A stretch of DNA of 33,353 nt from a virus, in IMG/VR virus record IMGVR_UViG_3300033182_000600, positions 1-33,353 of that record; one strand, given 5' to 3'. Shown here in pieces: positions 1 through 7,108 of this stretch. The position numbers and the translations under genes were made by a program. The notes under the pieces are model-generated. The model was not told the DNA's origin, searched no databases, and saw only the letters and a list, made by a program, of their open reading frames with translations. The first letter of the stretch is position 1; every line of letters starts with the position of its first letter.

Positions 1-495
1 CCAGTATGGAAATCCTAGTCTTGTGCGGATTTTATTGAACCATTTGTTGAACCACAATGCAAAATCATAAGATTTATCACCTAACAAATAAATCCAACGA
101 TTCATGCGTGTAATTCCATCAAACACATCTCCATGTGTAACATAATATTTTTTACCATCAACACCTACATGAACAATTTCATTTAATATTTTAACATTAC
201 CAAATTTTAAATCGTAATCACTTGCCCATATACGAAATGTCTCATCATGATTGCCAAGGATGTATATTACCTTGGTTCCATTTTTTGCTTTACCGAGTAT
301 CTTACGAATGACATTAGTATGAGATTGTGGCCAATGCCACTTACCACTTTTCAATTTCCAAAAATCTAAAATATCACCTACCAAATATAAAGTTTCGCAA
401 GAATGATTTTTTAAAAAGTCATTAAGAACATCTGCCTGACAGCCTTTGGTTCCTAGATGCAAATCTGATATGAAAATTGAACGGTAATTATTCAT
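1..495 (-). CDS. LpxH-like metallophosphatase (UDP-2,3-diacylglucosamine diphosphatase family), C terminus off window
   Basis: Translating the minus strand from the ATG at 495 gives 165 residues open to the window edge. The calcineurin-type metal motifs appear in order: SDLHLG (residues about 9-14), GDILDFW (about 45-51), GNHDE (about 84-88) and THGDVFD (about 122-128). The spacing and the WPQSH segment after the second motif resemble the LpxH/YbbF branch, which removes UMP from UDP-2,3-diacylglucosamine in lipid A synthesis. It does not resemble the nuclease branch represented by gp47 in this window. A CTAAATA late-promoter-like box lies 34 bp upstream. Enzyme family is fairly sure; the substrate is inferred from family only, and a more general phosphoesterase role is possible. 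The gene is cut by the window, not visibly broken. Confidence 0.85.
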   Translation of the reverse strand, partial: MNNYRSIFISDLHLGTKGCQADVLNDFLKNHSCETLYLVGDILDFWKLKSGKWHWPQSHTNVIRKILGKAKNGTKVIYILGNHDETFRIWASDYDLKFGNVKILNEIVHVGVDGKKYYVTHGDVFDGITRMNRWIYLLGDKSYDFALWFNKWFNKIRTRLGFPYW

Positions 496-528
496 AAAAA
501 ATCCCTAACGTTTAACAACTACTAAAAA

Positions 529-535
529 TATTTAG
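529..535 (-). promoter_or_regulatory. late promoter-like box CTAAATA
   Basis: Minus-strand CTAAATA, a one-base variant of the T4 late box TATAAATA, 34 bp before the LpxH-like ATG at 495. The spacing matches the other late boxes in this window. Confidence 0.55.
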
Positions 536-578
536 AAAGTGAACGTTAGATTTGTGTTAATCTATTATTATTTTTTTG

Positions 579-830
579 TTAGAGGATTCTAATATCTTTG
601 AGCCTAGGATTTCTCCAAGGTTTCTGACCCCATATCAACCAACGTTCAATGTTGTATTGAGTTTGATATTCGGGCTTCCAATGTCTTGGGGTTTGTTGCC
701 AGATTTCATTATCATGTGGACTCATGCCACAACGACCATCAAGATGTTCTGTATCTCGCATCAGTTTTTTGCGATGGAAATACAGAACGAATGGTAGGAA
801 TAAATCAAGAAAATTAATGAGAAGTTTCAA
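579..830 (-). CDS. small putative membrane protein, start uncertain (TTG, possible frameshift or amber-interrupted 5' end)
   Basis: The frame encodes 83 residues from a TTG at 830: a hydrophobic segment (residues about 2-17, LLINFLDLFLPFVLYF), then a basic stretch and a Trp-rich polar tail. No Shine-Dalgarno sits before the TTG. Just upstream, AAAGG precedes two ATGs. One at 860 is in the same frame but meets an amber codon at 840-842 after six residues. One at 856 is in another frame, encodes nine residues (MKKILSILS), and its TGA overlaps the TTG as TTGA. Either the TTG is reached by translational coupling to a leader peptide, or a single indel has split a gene whose N terminus was MKKILSILS. 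I do not recognise the family. A plus-strand ORF over the same region is judged a shadow. Confidence 0.4.
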   Translation of the reverse strand: MKLLINFLDLFLPFVLYFHRKKLMRDTEHLDGRCGMSPHDNEIWQQTPRHWKPEYQTQYNIERWLIWGQKPWRNPRLKDIRIL

Positions 831-877
831 GAGAGGATACTAAGAATTTTTTTCATTCATTACCTTTCAAAATGATG

Positions 878-1183
878 TTATAATTTGATTTGAGACGTAT
901 CTGTAGATGCAAGACTCAACCCAGTGACTTGCTGAAGATACATATCTGCAAGTTCCCTCTTTGAAGAAACTTGTGCCAAAACGTGCTGTGTTGAAATAGA
1001 AATATCTTCATCATTTCCTGCCATGATCCAAGGGACCAATGCGATTCCAACTTGACCGTTAGGTCCAGGCACTTGCATGATCGTATGAGGACGTTGCAAC
1101 TCAACCTCATCCGAACCAACTGTACAACGACAAATGACTTCCTCACCTGTCGTCAATTTTATTACCTTCACTTCACTACTCAT
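878..1183 (-). CDS. conserved small phage protein, Sm-like (LSM-type) beta fold suspected
   Basis: A 101-residue protein beginning MSSEVKVIKLTTGEEVICR. The first strand followed by TGEEVICRC, then an IMQVPGPNGQVGIALVPW segment, resembles the small Sm/LSM-like proteins carried by many T4-like marine phages, in which short beta strands form an open barrel. The resemblance is pattern-level and the function is unknown; RNA binding would be a guess. The stop is clean and the gene starts where the upstream 72-residue gene ends (ATGA overlap at 1180-1183), so it belongs to the same operon of small genes. Confidence 0.8.
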   Translation of the reverse strand: MSSEVKVIKLTTGEEVICRCTVGSDEVELQRPHTIMQVPGPNGQVGIALVPWIMAGNDEDISISTQHVLAQVSSKRELADMYLQQVTGLSLASTDTSQIKL

Positions 1184-1398
1184 CGTATTTCAAACTCCTT
1201 ATTTGGAAATTTAGTTTTTGCCAACAAATAGGCACGATATGCTTCAGACCAAGACAAGGTGCGAGTTCGCATGGTCTTCTCATCTTTCAATTTATGATTC
1301 CAATAAAAAGACATTCCAGAGTCACTCATTACCTCGTCAAGATCAATAATACCAATTGCCTGATTGTAAGCATTTATCTCAACGACAGAATACATCAT
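1180..1398 (-). CDS. hypothetical protein, 72 aa
   Basis: A 72-residue soluble-looking protein rich in aromatic residues (FYWNH, WSEAYRAYLL). It starts with ATGATG directly after a strong GGAGG Shine-Dalgarno lying inside the end of the tiny upstream ORF, and it overlaps the downstream 101-aa gene by ATGA. The two overlaps indicate translational coupling. No family recognised. Confidence 0.75.
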   Translation of the reverse strand: MMYSVVEINAYNQAIGIIDLDEVMSDSGMSFYWNHKLKDEKTMRTRTLSWSEAYRAYLLAKTKFPNKEFEIR

Positions 1399-1487
1399 TT
1401 TTCCTCCAATTGTCCGAGATAAACATACTCTCCCTGAATATCTTTCATTTTACTAATGTCAACACCTGATTCTTTATAGCTACTCAT
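1395..1487 (-). CDS. tiny hypothetical ORF, 30 aa
   Basis: The ATG at 1487 overlaps the stop of the 52-aa upstream gene (ATGA), and its own TGA lies inside the ATGATG start of the 72-aa gene. It encodes 30 residues beginning MSSYKESGVDISKMKDIQG. Its last codons carry the GGAGG that serves the next gene. It could be a real micropeptide or a coupling device that keeps ribosomes moving between neighbours. The perfect overlap at both ends is the main support. Confidence 0.5.
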   Translation of the reverse strand: MSSYKESGVDISKMKDIQGEYVYLGQLEEK

Positions 1488-1642
1488 ACATGAGGTTCCG
1501 CATGACCATGTGATTGGTCGGGTTGAATGTTATCAGTATGACACCAATAGTCATGTTCAACTTTGGGCCATACCATGTAATATCCAATAGCAGCAAAGAA
1601 TACAATAAAAACGCCTACCATCATTACAAATATCAGTTCCAT
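1484..1642 (-). CDS. small single-pass membrane protein, 52 aa
   Basis: Encodes 52 residues: an N-terminal hydrophobic segment (about residues 2-25, MELIFVMMVGVFIVFFAAIG) followed by a polar His-rich tail (SHGHAEPH) with a single Cys. The start overlaps the stop of the preceding gene as TAATG and the stop overlaps the next start as ATGA. Likely an N-out or N-in single-span inner-membrane peptide. The His-rich tail could bind metal, but nothing else supports that. No family recognised. Confidence 0.6.
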   Translation of the reverse strand: MELIFVMMVGVFIVFFAAIGYYMVWPKVEHDYWCHTDNIQPDQSHGHAEPHV

Positions 1643-1824
1643 TACTTCTCCTGATTTGTTTCAATCACACGAAATCCACCCAGAATTGAAGGCACCCAAA
1701 GTCCCACATAAATTCCAAGAAGTTTGTTATCTTCAAGACCACTGAAGAAGAATAACCATACTGATAGCAACAAGGACAATGCTGCTGCCAGTAAAACGAA
1801 TTGTGCTGGTTTATTGATTTTCAT
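1642..1824 (-). CDS. small two-span membrane protein, 60 aa
   Basis: The ATG at 1824 is chosen because a GGAG sits 7-8 bases before it and because the longer reading of this frame would overlap the upstream gene almost completely. The protein has two hydrophobic segments (about residues 9-27 and 36-50) and short polar ends. Its start lies inside the last codons of the 89-aa upstream gene, and its TAA overlaps the next ATG. No family recognised; likely inner membrane. Confidence 0.6.
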   Translation of the reverse strand: MKINKPAQFVLLAAALSLLLSVWLFFFSGLEDNKLLGIYVGLWVPSILGGFRVIETNQEK

Positions 1825-2080
1825 TATGACTCCAAATCCAGATTGATTTTTTATAAAGAAAGGGAAATCGCTCTTTTGCTTTTTTGTGAAGACTCCATTG
1901 GCGATTTGCCGCAATGAGAACTGCGATTGACCAGTGGATTGCCCATCCGAGTAGAGCATAAGGAACCGCCTCTGGAAGCACCCAAATACAAATCACTGCG
2001 GTGAGCAAATAAAACTTATCCAACAGAAGTGCGGTGTATGCCATTCTGTCAGAATTGTTTGTCATCATTGAAATAACCAT
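1811..2080 (-). CDS. hypothetical membrane protein, 89 aa
   Basis: An 89-residue protein with a hydrophobic hairpin-like middle (about residues 22-57: LLTAVICIWVLPEAVPYALLGW and the following segment) and a basic C-terminal tail (HKKAKERFPFLYKK). The start lies 1 base after the stop of the 142-aa gene, so the two are coupled. Two membrane spans with a cytoplasmic basic tail seem likely. No family recognised. Confidence 0.65.
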   Translation of the reverse strand: MVISMMTNNSDRMAYTALLLDKFYLLTAVICIWVLPEAVPYALLGWAIHWSIAVLIAANRQWSLHKKAKERFPFLYKKSIWIWSHNENQ

Positions 2081-2081
2081 A

Positions 2082-2510
2082 TCAATCCCACAGGTTCATG
2101 TAATATTTTCCGAACAACTGAAGCCCTTTTTCCATGCGTCTGGTGGACTCCCAGTCTATGTCTCCAGAGTCCTTGTAAAAGATTGGCGGGTAGGCATCCG
2201 ACTCTATATATTGACTGAATGCCCAAATCATCTCATCAAGAACATGGTCCCATCGGTTGTGAAAGTTTTTATCAGTCTCGCCAGCATTCTTATATTTGGT
2301 GAGTTCCTCTTCAGTTGCTCGCAGAGACTCATCTGATACATCCTCATTATCAACAATAGGAGACCCTAGCTTAGTCTTCTTCAGTTGGACAAGGCAAGGA
2401 TGAATAATATGAGCAAGAGTGTAGTCCAAGGACCATGTATCCTCTTTGTCTACTTGGACATCAATTATGTCGTGTGAAGCTTCTTCCACGTGTGTGATAT
2501 TCACTTTCAT
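2082..2510 (-). CDS. conserved phage hypothetical protein, 142 aa
   Basis: A soluble acidic 142-residue protein. Recognisable features are DYTLAHIIHPCLVQLKK in the N-terminal third and NRWDHVLDEMIWAFSQY around residues 86-102, a Trp/His-containing helical motif shared by uncharacterised proteins of many large phages. Function unknown. An AAAGG precedes the ATG at 2510. The downstream 89-aa gene starts 1 base after its stop. Confidence 0.8.
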   Translation of the reverse strand: MKVNITHVEEASHDIIDVQVDKEDTWSLDYTLAHIIHPCLVQLKKTKLGSPIVDNEDVSDESLRATEEELTKYKNAGETDKNFHNRWDHVLDEMIWAFSQYIESDAYPPIFYKDSGDIDWESTRRMEKGLQLFGKYYMNLWD

Positions 2511-2521
2511 AACGTACCTTT

Positions 2522-2695
2522 TTATTGATAAGAATCAATCAATTCTTCTGAATCGTCATAATCGTCATAGTCCAAATAATCTTCAGGTGAATCTCCTCTA
2601 AAAAATTTTCGGTTCATGTTCCGTTGTCGCTTGTGTTCAAAACGGCGATCTTTACGTGACACTCCAATCTTTTCATCATTCAATAGTTTTTCCAT
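2522..2695 (-). CDS. small highly charged hypothetical protein, 57 aa
   Basis: Starts at an ATG (2695) that overlaps the last 20 bases of the deformylase gene and is preceded by GAGGAAAT. The product is split by charge: a basic N-terminal half (SRKDRRFEHKRQRNMNRK) and an acidic Asp/Tyr-rich tail (DYLDYDDYDDSEE). Such a layout suits a nucleic-acid or protein-bridging peptide, but no family is recognised. Confidence 0.6.
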   Translation of the reverse strand: MEKLLNDEKIGVSRKDRRFEHKRQRNMNRKFFRGDSPEDYLDYDDYDDSEELIDSYQ

Positions 2696-3185
2696 ATTTC
2701 CTCACCAATACTCGTTGTTTTTTTCTAGCCTCTCTCAAAAGAGTCTTACTGACTCGTTCTGTAAAGTTTTTGCCATTCATATGATCCATCTCGTGATGGA
2801 AAATTCTAGCCTCAAATCCTTCAAGGTTTTCATGTATCAACTCACCCCTCTCAGTACGATATGAGACGGTAATGGATTTAGGTCGGTGAATGTTCAACCA
2901 CAAGTGGGGGTAACTGAGACAACCTTCTTTCATAAAGACTGTTTCCTCAGATTCTTCAAGAATCTTTGGATTGAAACAGGTGACTGGAGTTTCTCCATTC
3001 ATTAGCATAGAAAATACCTGAAAAGGAACTCCAACCTGATTTGCAGAAAGACCCACTCCTTTATGTAAAATCATATTACTACTCAACATCTCTGCAAACT
3101 TCTCTGAGTCTAACTCTCCATTGAAGTCCCATACAGCAGGAGTTATAGACAGTGCTTCGTCAGCCTCTGGTACTAAATCAATCAT
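2676..3185 (-). CDS. def: peptide deformylase
   Basis: A 169-residue enzyme that removes the formyl group from the N-terminal Met of nascent proteins. All three family motifs are present: GVGLSANQ (residues 43-50), EGCLSYP (87-93, with the metal-binding Cys89) and HEMDH (131-135, two metal-binding His and the catalytic Glu132). The length is typical. Its ATG overlaps the stop of gp46 by four bases, so it is read with the 47/46 operon. Phage deformylases are common in marine T4-like phages and are thought to keep up with heavy phage protein synthesis. No key residue is missing. Confidence 0.96.
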   Translation of the reverse strand: MIDLVPEADEALSITPAVWDFNGELDSEKFAEMLSSNMILHKGVGLSANQVGVPFQVFSMLMNGETPVTCFNPKILEESEETVFMKEGCLSYPHLWLNIHRPKSITVSYRTERGELIHENLEGFEARIFHHEMDHMNGKNFTERVSKTLLREARKKQRVLVRKYGKTIE

Positions 3186-4900
3186 GGTTCAACCATCTGT
3201 GAAAAATTCTTGTGTTTCTCAAACTTGACTACCTTGTCAAATTTATCGTAAAGGACTTCGCCTTTATGACTTATTATAAACACATTTACGTCTTCTGTCA
3301 AGTCATAGATTATCTTGAGAAATTCATCTGTACCTGAATTGTCCAATGAACTATCAAACACCTCATCCATAATTAGGAGGTTTGTGTTTACACTGTTCTT
3401 CAACTTTGCCACAGCCCTCCATGTGAAGAGTAGAGCAAGGTCAATTCGCATCTTCTCTCCCTCACTAAAAGAAGAGTAGGTGAACTCGTCTCTATGCCGA
3501 GATTTGATGGTTTCATTGAAGTTCTCATCTAGCTCAAACGAGACGAAAAAATCCATCTTATTCAAGTGAATGTTGATCAACTTATTGATCACTGGGAGAT
3601 ACTGTTTGATGATTTTGGTCTTGATACCTGAGTCTTTCAGAAGGACTGAAGCCGTGTCAAAGAGATATTTTTCATTGACCAACTCCTCTTTTCGGTCACT
3701 GTAAATTCTGATCTTGTTACTGATCTCTTCCAGTTCAAGTTTCTTACTCTCTATGTCGTCCGTTCGTTCAGATATGACTTGATTCTGTTCCAAGACTTTC
3801 TGAATGTACTTGTCAATGGCATCCACCGAAGATTTGAGCTTGACCATTTTGGTGTTATTCTCACGAATTTGACTCTGTATCTTTTCAATCTCAATGATTC
3901 GTTCGTTCTTCTTCTGTAACTCGGCTCCAAGTTCTAATAATGCGTTCTTGTTTTGATGCATCTTATCATGAAACTCAGTTATCATCTTTGTTCTAAAGGA
4001 TGCATCAATGGTCTGTCTACAAGTGCCACACTCCTCATTTTGTTCATAGAACTCCATCTCCTTATGAAACTTCAGAAGATTCTTTTCAATACCCTTCTGA
4101 TAGTCTTTGAGAGTGTTCAACGACTTACTGACTTTCTGCTCATCAGTAACTGTATTGAGAAGGTCTTCGTTTTCTTTCAGTAAGGCATTGATCTGTTCCA
4201 TCTGAGAAGACTTTGACTGCTCATGAGTCTGAATGTCCTTGAGGTTGTTCTCAATCTGTTGAGTCTTGTCACTCTTCAGTTCCTCAATCATTTTCTTGTA
4301 GACTCGTTCCTCATTCTGTGCACTCTCCAAAGACATGGTAACCTGAGAAAGATTTTCTTTGTTGGAAGAAATCTTTTGTCTCAATAGAGAATTCATCACA
4401 GAAAACACCTCAATGTCCAAGAGGTCTTCAATGATGGCTCTACGATCACTGGCCTTTAGTTGCATGAAGGGAATAAAGGAAGAACTGCCCAACAAGACGA
4501 TTTGAGTGAATGACTTGTAGTTAAGCTTGAGAATAGTCTTTTCTAGGAATTCCTGATAGTCTCGGACTGAGGCATCTTGGTTGAGTAGTTTACCGTCTTG
4601 GTGTATCTCAAAGAAGTTCTTCTTGATACCACGGCGAACCAGATACTCCTTGTTACCAATGGAGAATTCAACCTCAACCTCAGTCCCACCTTGGTTGATA
4701 GAATTGACTAACAGGTTTTTATTGACAGACCGAAAGGGTTTACCAAACAAGACAAAAGTCAGAGCATCCAGAATAGTTGACTTCCCTGCACCATTGTCTC
4801 CAATAATAAGAGTTGAATGGTTCTTGTTCAACTCCATCTCGGTGAAGACATTTCCAGTTGAGAGGAAATTCTTCCACCGAATTTTATGAAAACAAATCAC
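3182..4900 (-). CDS. gp46: recombination-related exonuclease, SbcC/Rad50-like ATPase subunit gp46
   Basis: A 572-residue SMC-like ATPase which, with gp47, degrades DNA ends for recombination-dependent replication and host DNA turnover. Walker A is GDNGAGKST (residues 34-42). Long coiled coils run from about 170 to 290 and 300 to 415, on either side of a zinc-hook CGTC (291-294). The ABC signature FSEGEK is at 478-483 and Walker B LLIMDE at 508-513. The start is GTG at 4900, overlapping the previous stop as GTGA; the residues after it (HKIRWKNFLSTGN) match the expected gp46 N terminus. Size is close to T4 gp46 (560). Confidence 0.96.
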   Translation of the reverse strand: MICFHKIRWKNFLSTGNVFTEMELNKNHSTLIIGDNGAGKSTILDALTFVLFGKPFRSVNKNLLVNSINQGGTEVEVEFSIGNKEYLVRRGIKKNFFEIHQDGKLLNQDASVRDYQEFLEKTILKLNYKSFTQIVLLGSSSFIPFMQLKASDRRAIIEDLLDIEVFSVMNSLLRQKISSNKENLSQVTMSLESAQNEERVYKKMIEELKSDKTQQIENNLKDIQTHEQSKSSQMEQINALLKENEDLLNTVTDEQKVSKSLNTLKDYQKGIEKNLLKFHKEMEFYEQNEECGTCRQTIDASFRTKMITEFHDKMHQNKNALLELGAELQKKNERIIEIEKIQSQIRENNTKMVKLKSSVDAIDKYIQKVLEQNQVISERTDDIESKKLELEEISNKIRIYSDRKEELVNEKYLFDTASVLLKDSGIKTKIIKQYLPVINKLINIHLNKMDFFVSFELDENFNETIKSRHRDEFTYSSFSEGEKMRIDLALLFTWRAVAKLKNSVNTNLLIMDEVFDSSLDNSGTDEFLKIIYDLTEDVNVFIISHKGEVLYDKFDKVVKFEKHKNFSQMVEP

Positions 4901-5103
4901 TGTTTCTCTTTCGTTTCAATTAGACGAGTTAGATACCACTGAGCTTTACGAAGATCTTCAATCTCCCTACCCTTCTTATCACTTCTCAGCACATACTTTA
5001 CGATATTACCACGATAAAAGTCAAGACTAAAACTATCAATGATATCTATCACCTCAATTGTTTGACTCTGGTAATGATCAGGATGATCTACTTTTTCAGT
5101 CAT
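4897..5103 (-). CDS. DUF3310-family small protein
   Basis: A 68-residue protein with the DUF3310 pattern: HPDHYQ near the N terminus, an EVIDIID segment, then YRGNIVKYVLR and EDLRKAQWYLTRLI. The family is widespread in phages and its function is not established (a nucleotide-kinase-associated role has been suggested by context elsewhere). I prefer the ATG at 5103, which overlaps the upstream stop by 8 bases; an alternative ATG at 5112 would add three residues. It sits between the 47 and 46 genes and is coupled to 46 by GTGA. Confidence 0.88.
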   Translation of the reverse strand: MTEKVDHPDHYQSQTIEVIDIIDSFSLDFYRGNIVKYVLRSDKKGREIEDLRKAQWYLTRLIETKEKQ

Positions 5104-5392
5104 GATTCTCATTCAATAATACTGGTCCCGTTCCTTTCTCGGTAATCTTGAAAGTAAAGGGTTTGGTTTGTAAAGAATCTACAATAATATTGTTTACTAG
5201 ATGGTTCAAAGTAATATCTTGCTCATGTGCCATCATGGCTAAAGTCATGAACAAACTATCTGGAATATCCACTTGAATTTCCTCAGTACACTTTTCTTTG
5301 TCATAGACAAATTTTTCACCTTCCTCCAAAGGATTTTTCATAGTTCTTACCTCTTGTTGATGTTGGTAGTACCAGTTTGCAGTGTCCGTCAT
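5096..5392 (-). CDS. conserved small protein between gp47 and gp46, possible ribbon-helix-helix
   Basis: About 98 residues. The ATG at 5392 has a GGAG four bases upstream and follows the gp47 stop by one base; an ATG at 5404 inside gp47 is less likely. The middle (EEIQVDIPDSLFMTLAMMAHEQDITLNHLVNNII) reads as a strand followed by two helices, as in Arc/MetJ-type ribbon-helix-helix DNA-binding proteins. It occupies a place where marine T4-like phages commonly carry a protein of this kind. DNA binding is inferred from pattern only. Confidence 0.8.
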   Translation of the reverse strand: MTDTANWYYQHQQEVRTMKNPLEEGEKFVYDKEKCTEEIQVDIPDSLFMTLAMMAHEQDITLNHLVNNIIVDSLQTKPFTFKITEKGTGPVLLNENHD

Positions 5393-5393
5393 G

Positions 5394-6473
5394 TCACTCC
5401 ACATTTTCCACGGTTAGGGCTTCAACATACAAAGACTTGAGTAAGGAATCTAACTCAGTCTTGTTATCCATGTTTAGAGACTCAATATACTTGGACAAAA
5501 TCGTCATGGTATCTTCAGCCTCGTCAACTAAATGGTCTTCTTCATCATAGAGTGTGGCATCAAATGATTCTGCCACAGAAATATCTGCAACCCCAGATTT
5601 GTAAAGCTTGTCCAATAGTGTATCAAACCAGAATGGATTGTTTCTCTTTACCACCACCAGTTTGACGTAACAGTCTTTATACTCTGAGTAGTCTTTGGAC
5701 TGTATACTCTCAAGAGTCATCTCATCATCATTATAATGAATCTTGTGGAATATCTCATAGGGATTCTGAATAAACTCTAAAGACCTGTCCGCAAAGTCCA
5801 GTACATGGAATCCTCTTGGGTCTTTATAATCACTCCAATAAATCTGATATGGATTACCAAGATAATGCACATTACCTATGGAAGACTTGTGGTGGAAATG
5901 ACCACTAAACACCATATCAAATTTATTGAAAGTATCAATACTGAGTCCATCTTTGCACAAGTGACCCTGATGCATCTCAAATCCATTTACTTCCAGATGA
6001 CCGAATAAAATCTGTGATTTAGTGGTCTGAATCAGGTCCATTGACTCAATGTAGTTCTCTGGACAAATCCAAGGAATAAAGGTCGTATTTACCCCGTAAA
6101 ACGTGTCAGAATCCCCGTCACGAGGACTTTCGTACACATGGATGTTCTGATACCCTTTCAACAGTAGAGAAACAGAATTGACCTCATTTGTAGTCTTGAA
6201 GTAGGTATCATGGTTACCTGCCAACATATGACACTCAATACTATCTCTAACCATTGGATCAAAGAAGTATCGTTTTGCATCAAAGAATGACTTGTAGTTG
6301 ATGTACTTCCTCCGATCAAATACATCACCCATATGAATGATCTTCTTGATATTATTCTCTCTCAAGTAGGGAAAGAACACCTCATCGTAAAACTTTTGAA
6401 AATACTTTGAGAAGATCAAACTATCATTACGTGATCCGAAATGAGTATCAGTAATTATTGCTACTTTGGTCAT
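5394..6473 (-). CDS. gp47: recombination-related endonuclease, Mre11/SbcD-like subunit gp47
   Basis: A 359-residue metallophosphoesterase nuclease that partners gp46. Metal-binding motifs: DTHFG (residues 9-13), GDVFDRR (49-55), GNHD (86-89), GHLEVNG (158-164) and GHFH (191-194). The C-terminal 120 residues are the capping/DNA-binding part. Length is near that of T4 gp47 (339). The start overlaps the gp55 stop by four bases, which places the nuclease in the same transcription unit as the late sigma factor. Confidence 0.96.
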   Translation of the reverse strand: MTKVAIITDTHFGSRNDSLIFSKYFQKFYDEVFFPYLRENNIKKIIHMGDVFDRRKYINYKSFFDAKRYFFDPMVRDSIECHMLAGNHDTYFKTTNEVNSVSLLLKGYQNIHVYESPRDGDSDTFYGVNTTFIPWICPENYIESMDLIQTTKSQILFGHLEVNGFEMHQGHLCKDGLSIDTFNKFDMVFSGHFHHKSSIGNVHYLGNPYQIYWSDYKDPRGFHVLDFADRSLEFIQNPYEIFHKIHYNDDEMTLESIQSKDYSEYKDCYVKLVVVKRNNPFWFDTLLDKLYKSGVADISVAESFDATLYDEEDHLVDEAEDTMTILSKYIESLNMDNKTELDSLLKSLYVEALTVENVE

Positions 6474-7006
6474 AAAAACATCTCTAGAGTGTTTGATTTC
6501 TTTGACACCTTCTTCTTCTTGGTCTCTTTGGTCTTCTCAAAATTTGAGATGAAGTCGTACATATTGACTTTCTGGTCATGAGTCATAGTCTCAAAAGAAT
6601 AGTCATCACCATCATATTCACTCAACTCTACATTAGACACTAGAGACGCATTTGAGTCCATTGTCTTATACTTGATGTACAATTGCTTCTTCTCTCTCTG
6701 TATTCTTCGTATGAATGCATAGTAGATCATCTGTGTGAAGTATGCAAATGGATTCTTTGACTTCTCTGGGTCAAAGTTATTCATGTACTGAACACAGTTC
6801 TCAATGCCATCTGAAATCATGTCATCACGAAATGCATAGTTGATAAAATTAGGACGATAAGACAAACGGTTTGCAATCTTCAGAAAACACTCACCAATGT
6901 ACTCTGGAATCGGGGGTTCTTCCTGATCATTTTGTTTTGCCTCTGCTCGTTCTTTCTGGTATTTTATTAGTTCCTCTAAAAACTTACTGTTATCAATGTA
7001 ATGCAA
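6470..7006 (-). CDS. gp55: RNA polymerase sigma factor for late transcription, gp55
   Basis: A 178-residue small sigma factor that directs host RNA polymerase to TATAAATA late promoters with the sliding clamp and gp33. The diagnostic region is the YRPNFINYAFRDDMISDGIENC segment (about residues 52-73), followed by DPEKSKNPFAYFTQMIYYAFIRRI (about 79-102), matching sigma region 2 as seen in T4 gp55 (185 residues). The start is TTG at 7006 with GGAG six bases upstream. It is the first gene after the 7007-7141 regulatory gap and is preceded by host-type promoters, as expected for a factor needed before late transcription. Confidence 0.94.
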   Translation of the reverse strand: MHYIDNSKFLEELIKYQKERAEAKQNDQEEPPIPEYIGECFLKIANRLSYRPNFINYAFRDDMISDGIENCVQYMNNFDPEKSKNPFAYFTQMIYYAFIRRIQREKKQLYIKYKTMDSNASLVSNVELSEYDGDDYSFETMTHDQKVNMYDFISNFEKTKETKKKKVSKKSNTLEMFL

Positions 7007-7036
7007 GGTTATCTCCTATTTGAAAAACTAATGATT

Positions 7037-7065
7037 AGTATATCATAACAGACAGATGAAGTCAA
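7037..7065 (-). promoter_or_regulatory. sigma70-type promoter P2 for the gp55-47-46 operon
   Basis: Minus strand TTGACT (7065-7060), 17-bp spacer, TATACT (7042-7037). The -35, spacer and -10 are all near consensus. The start point would be about 7030, some 24 bases before the gp55 TTG. Clearly different from the TATAAATA late boxes elsewhere in the window. Confidence 0.8.
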
Positions 7066-7079
7066 GTGTGCCTGGGGGG

Positions 7080-7108
7080 TTGACAAATGACTTGACTTTT
7101 GATAGTAT
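7080..7108 (+). promoter_or_regulatory. sigma70-like promoter facing into uvsW (antisense)
   Basis: Plus strand TTGACA (7080-7085), 17-bp spacer, TAGTAT (7103-7108). It lies between and partly overlaps the two minus-strand promoters and would transcribe antisense to the uvsW 3' end. No plus-strand gene follows, so it may be chance or may make an antisense RNA. Confidence 0.4.

Noticed and set aside
1825-1959. Upstream extension of the 60-aa membrane gene to 105 residues
   Set aside because: It would overlap the 89-aa gene almost entirely and lacks a Shine-Dalgarno, whereas ATG 1824 has one and fits the overlap style of the operon.
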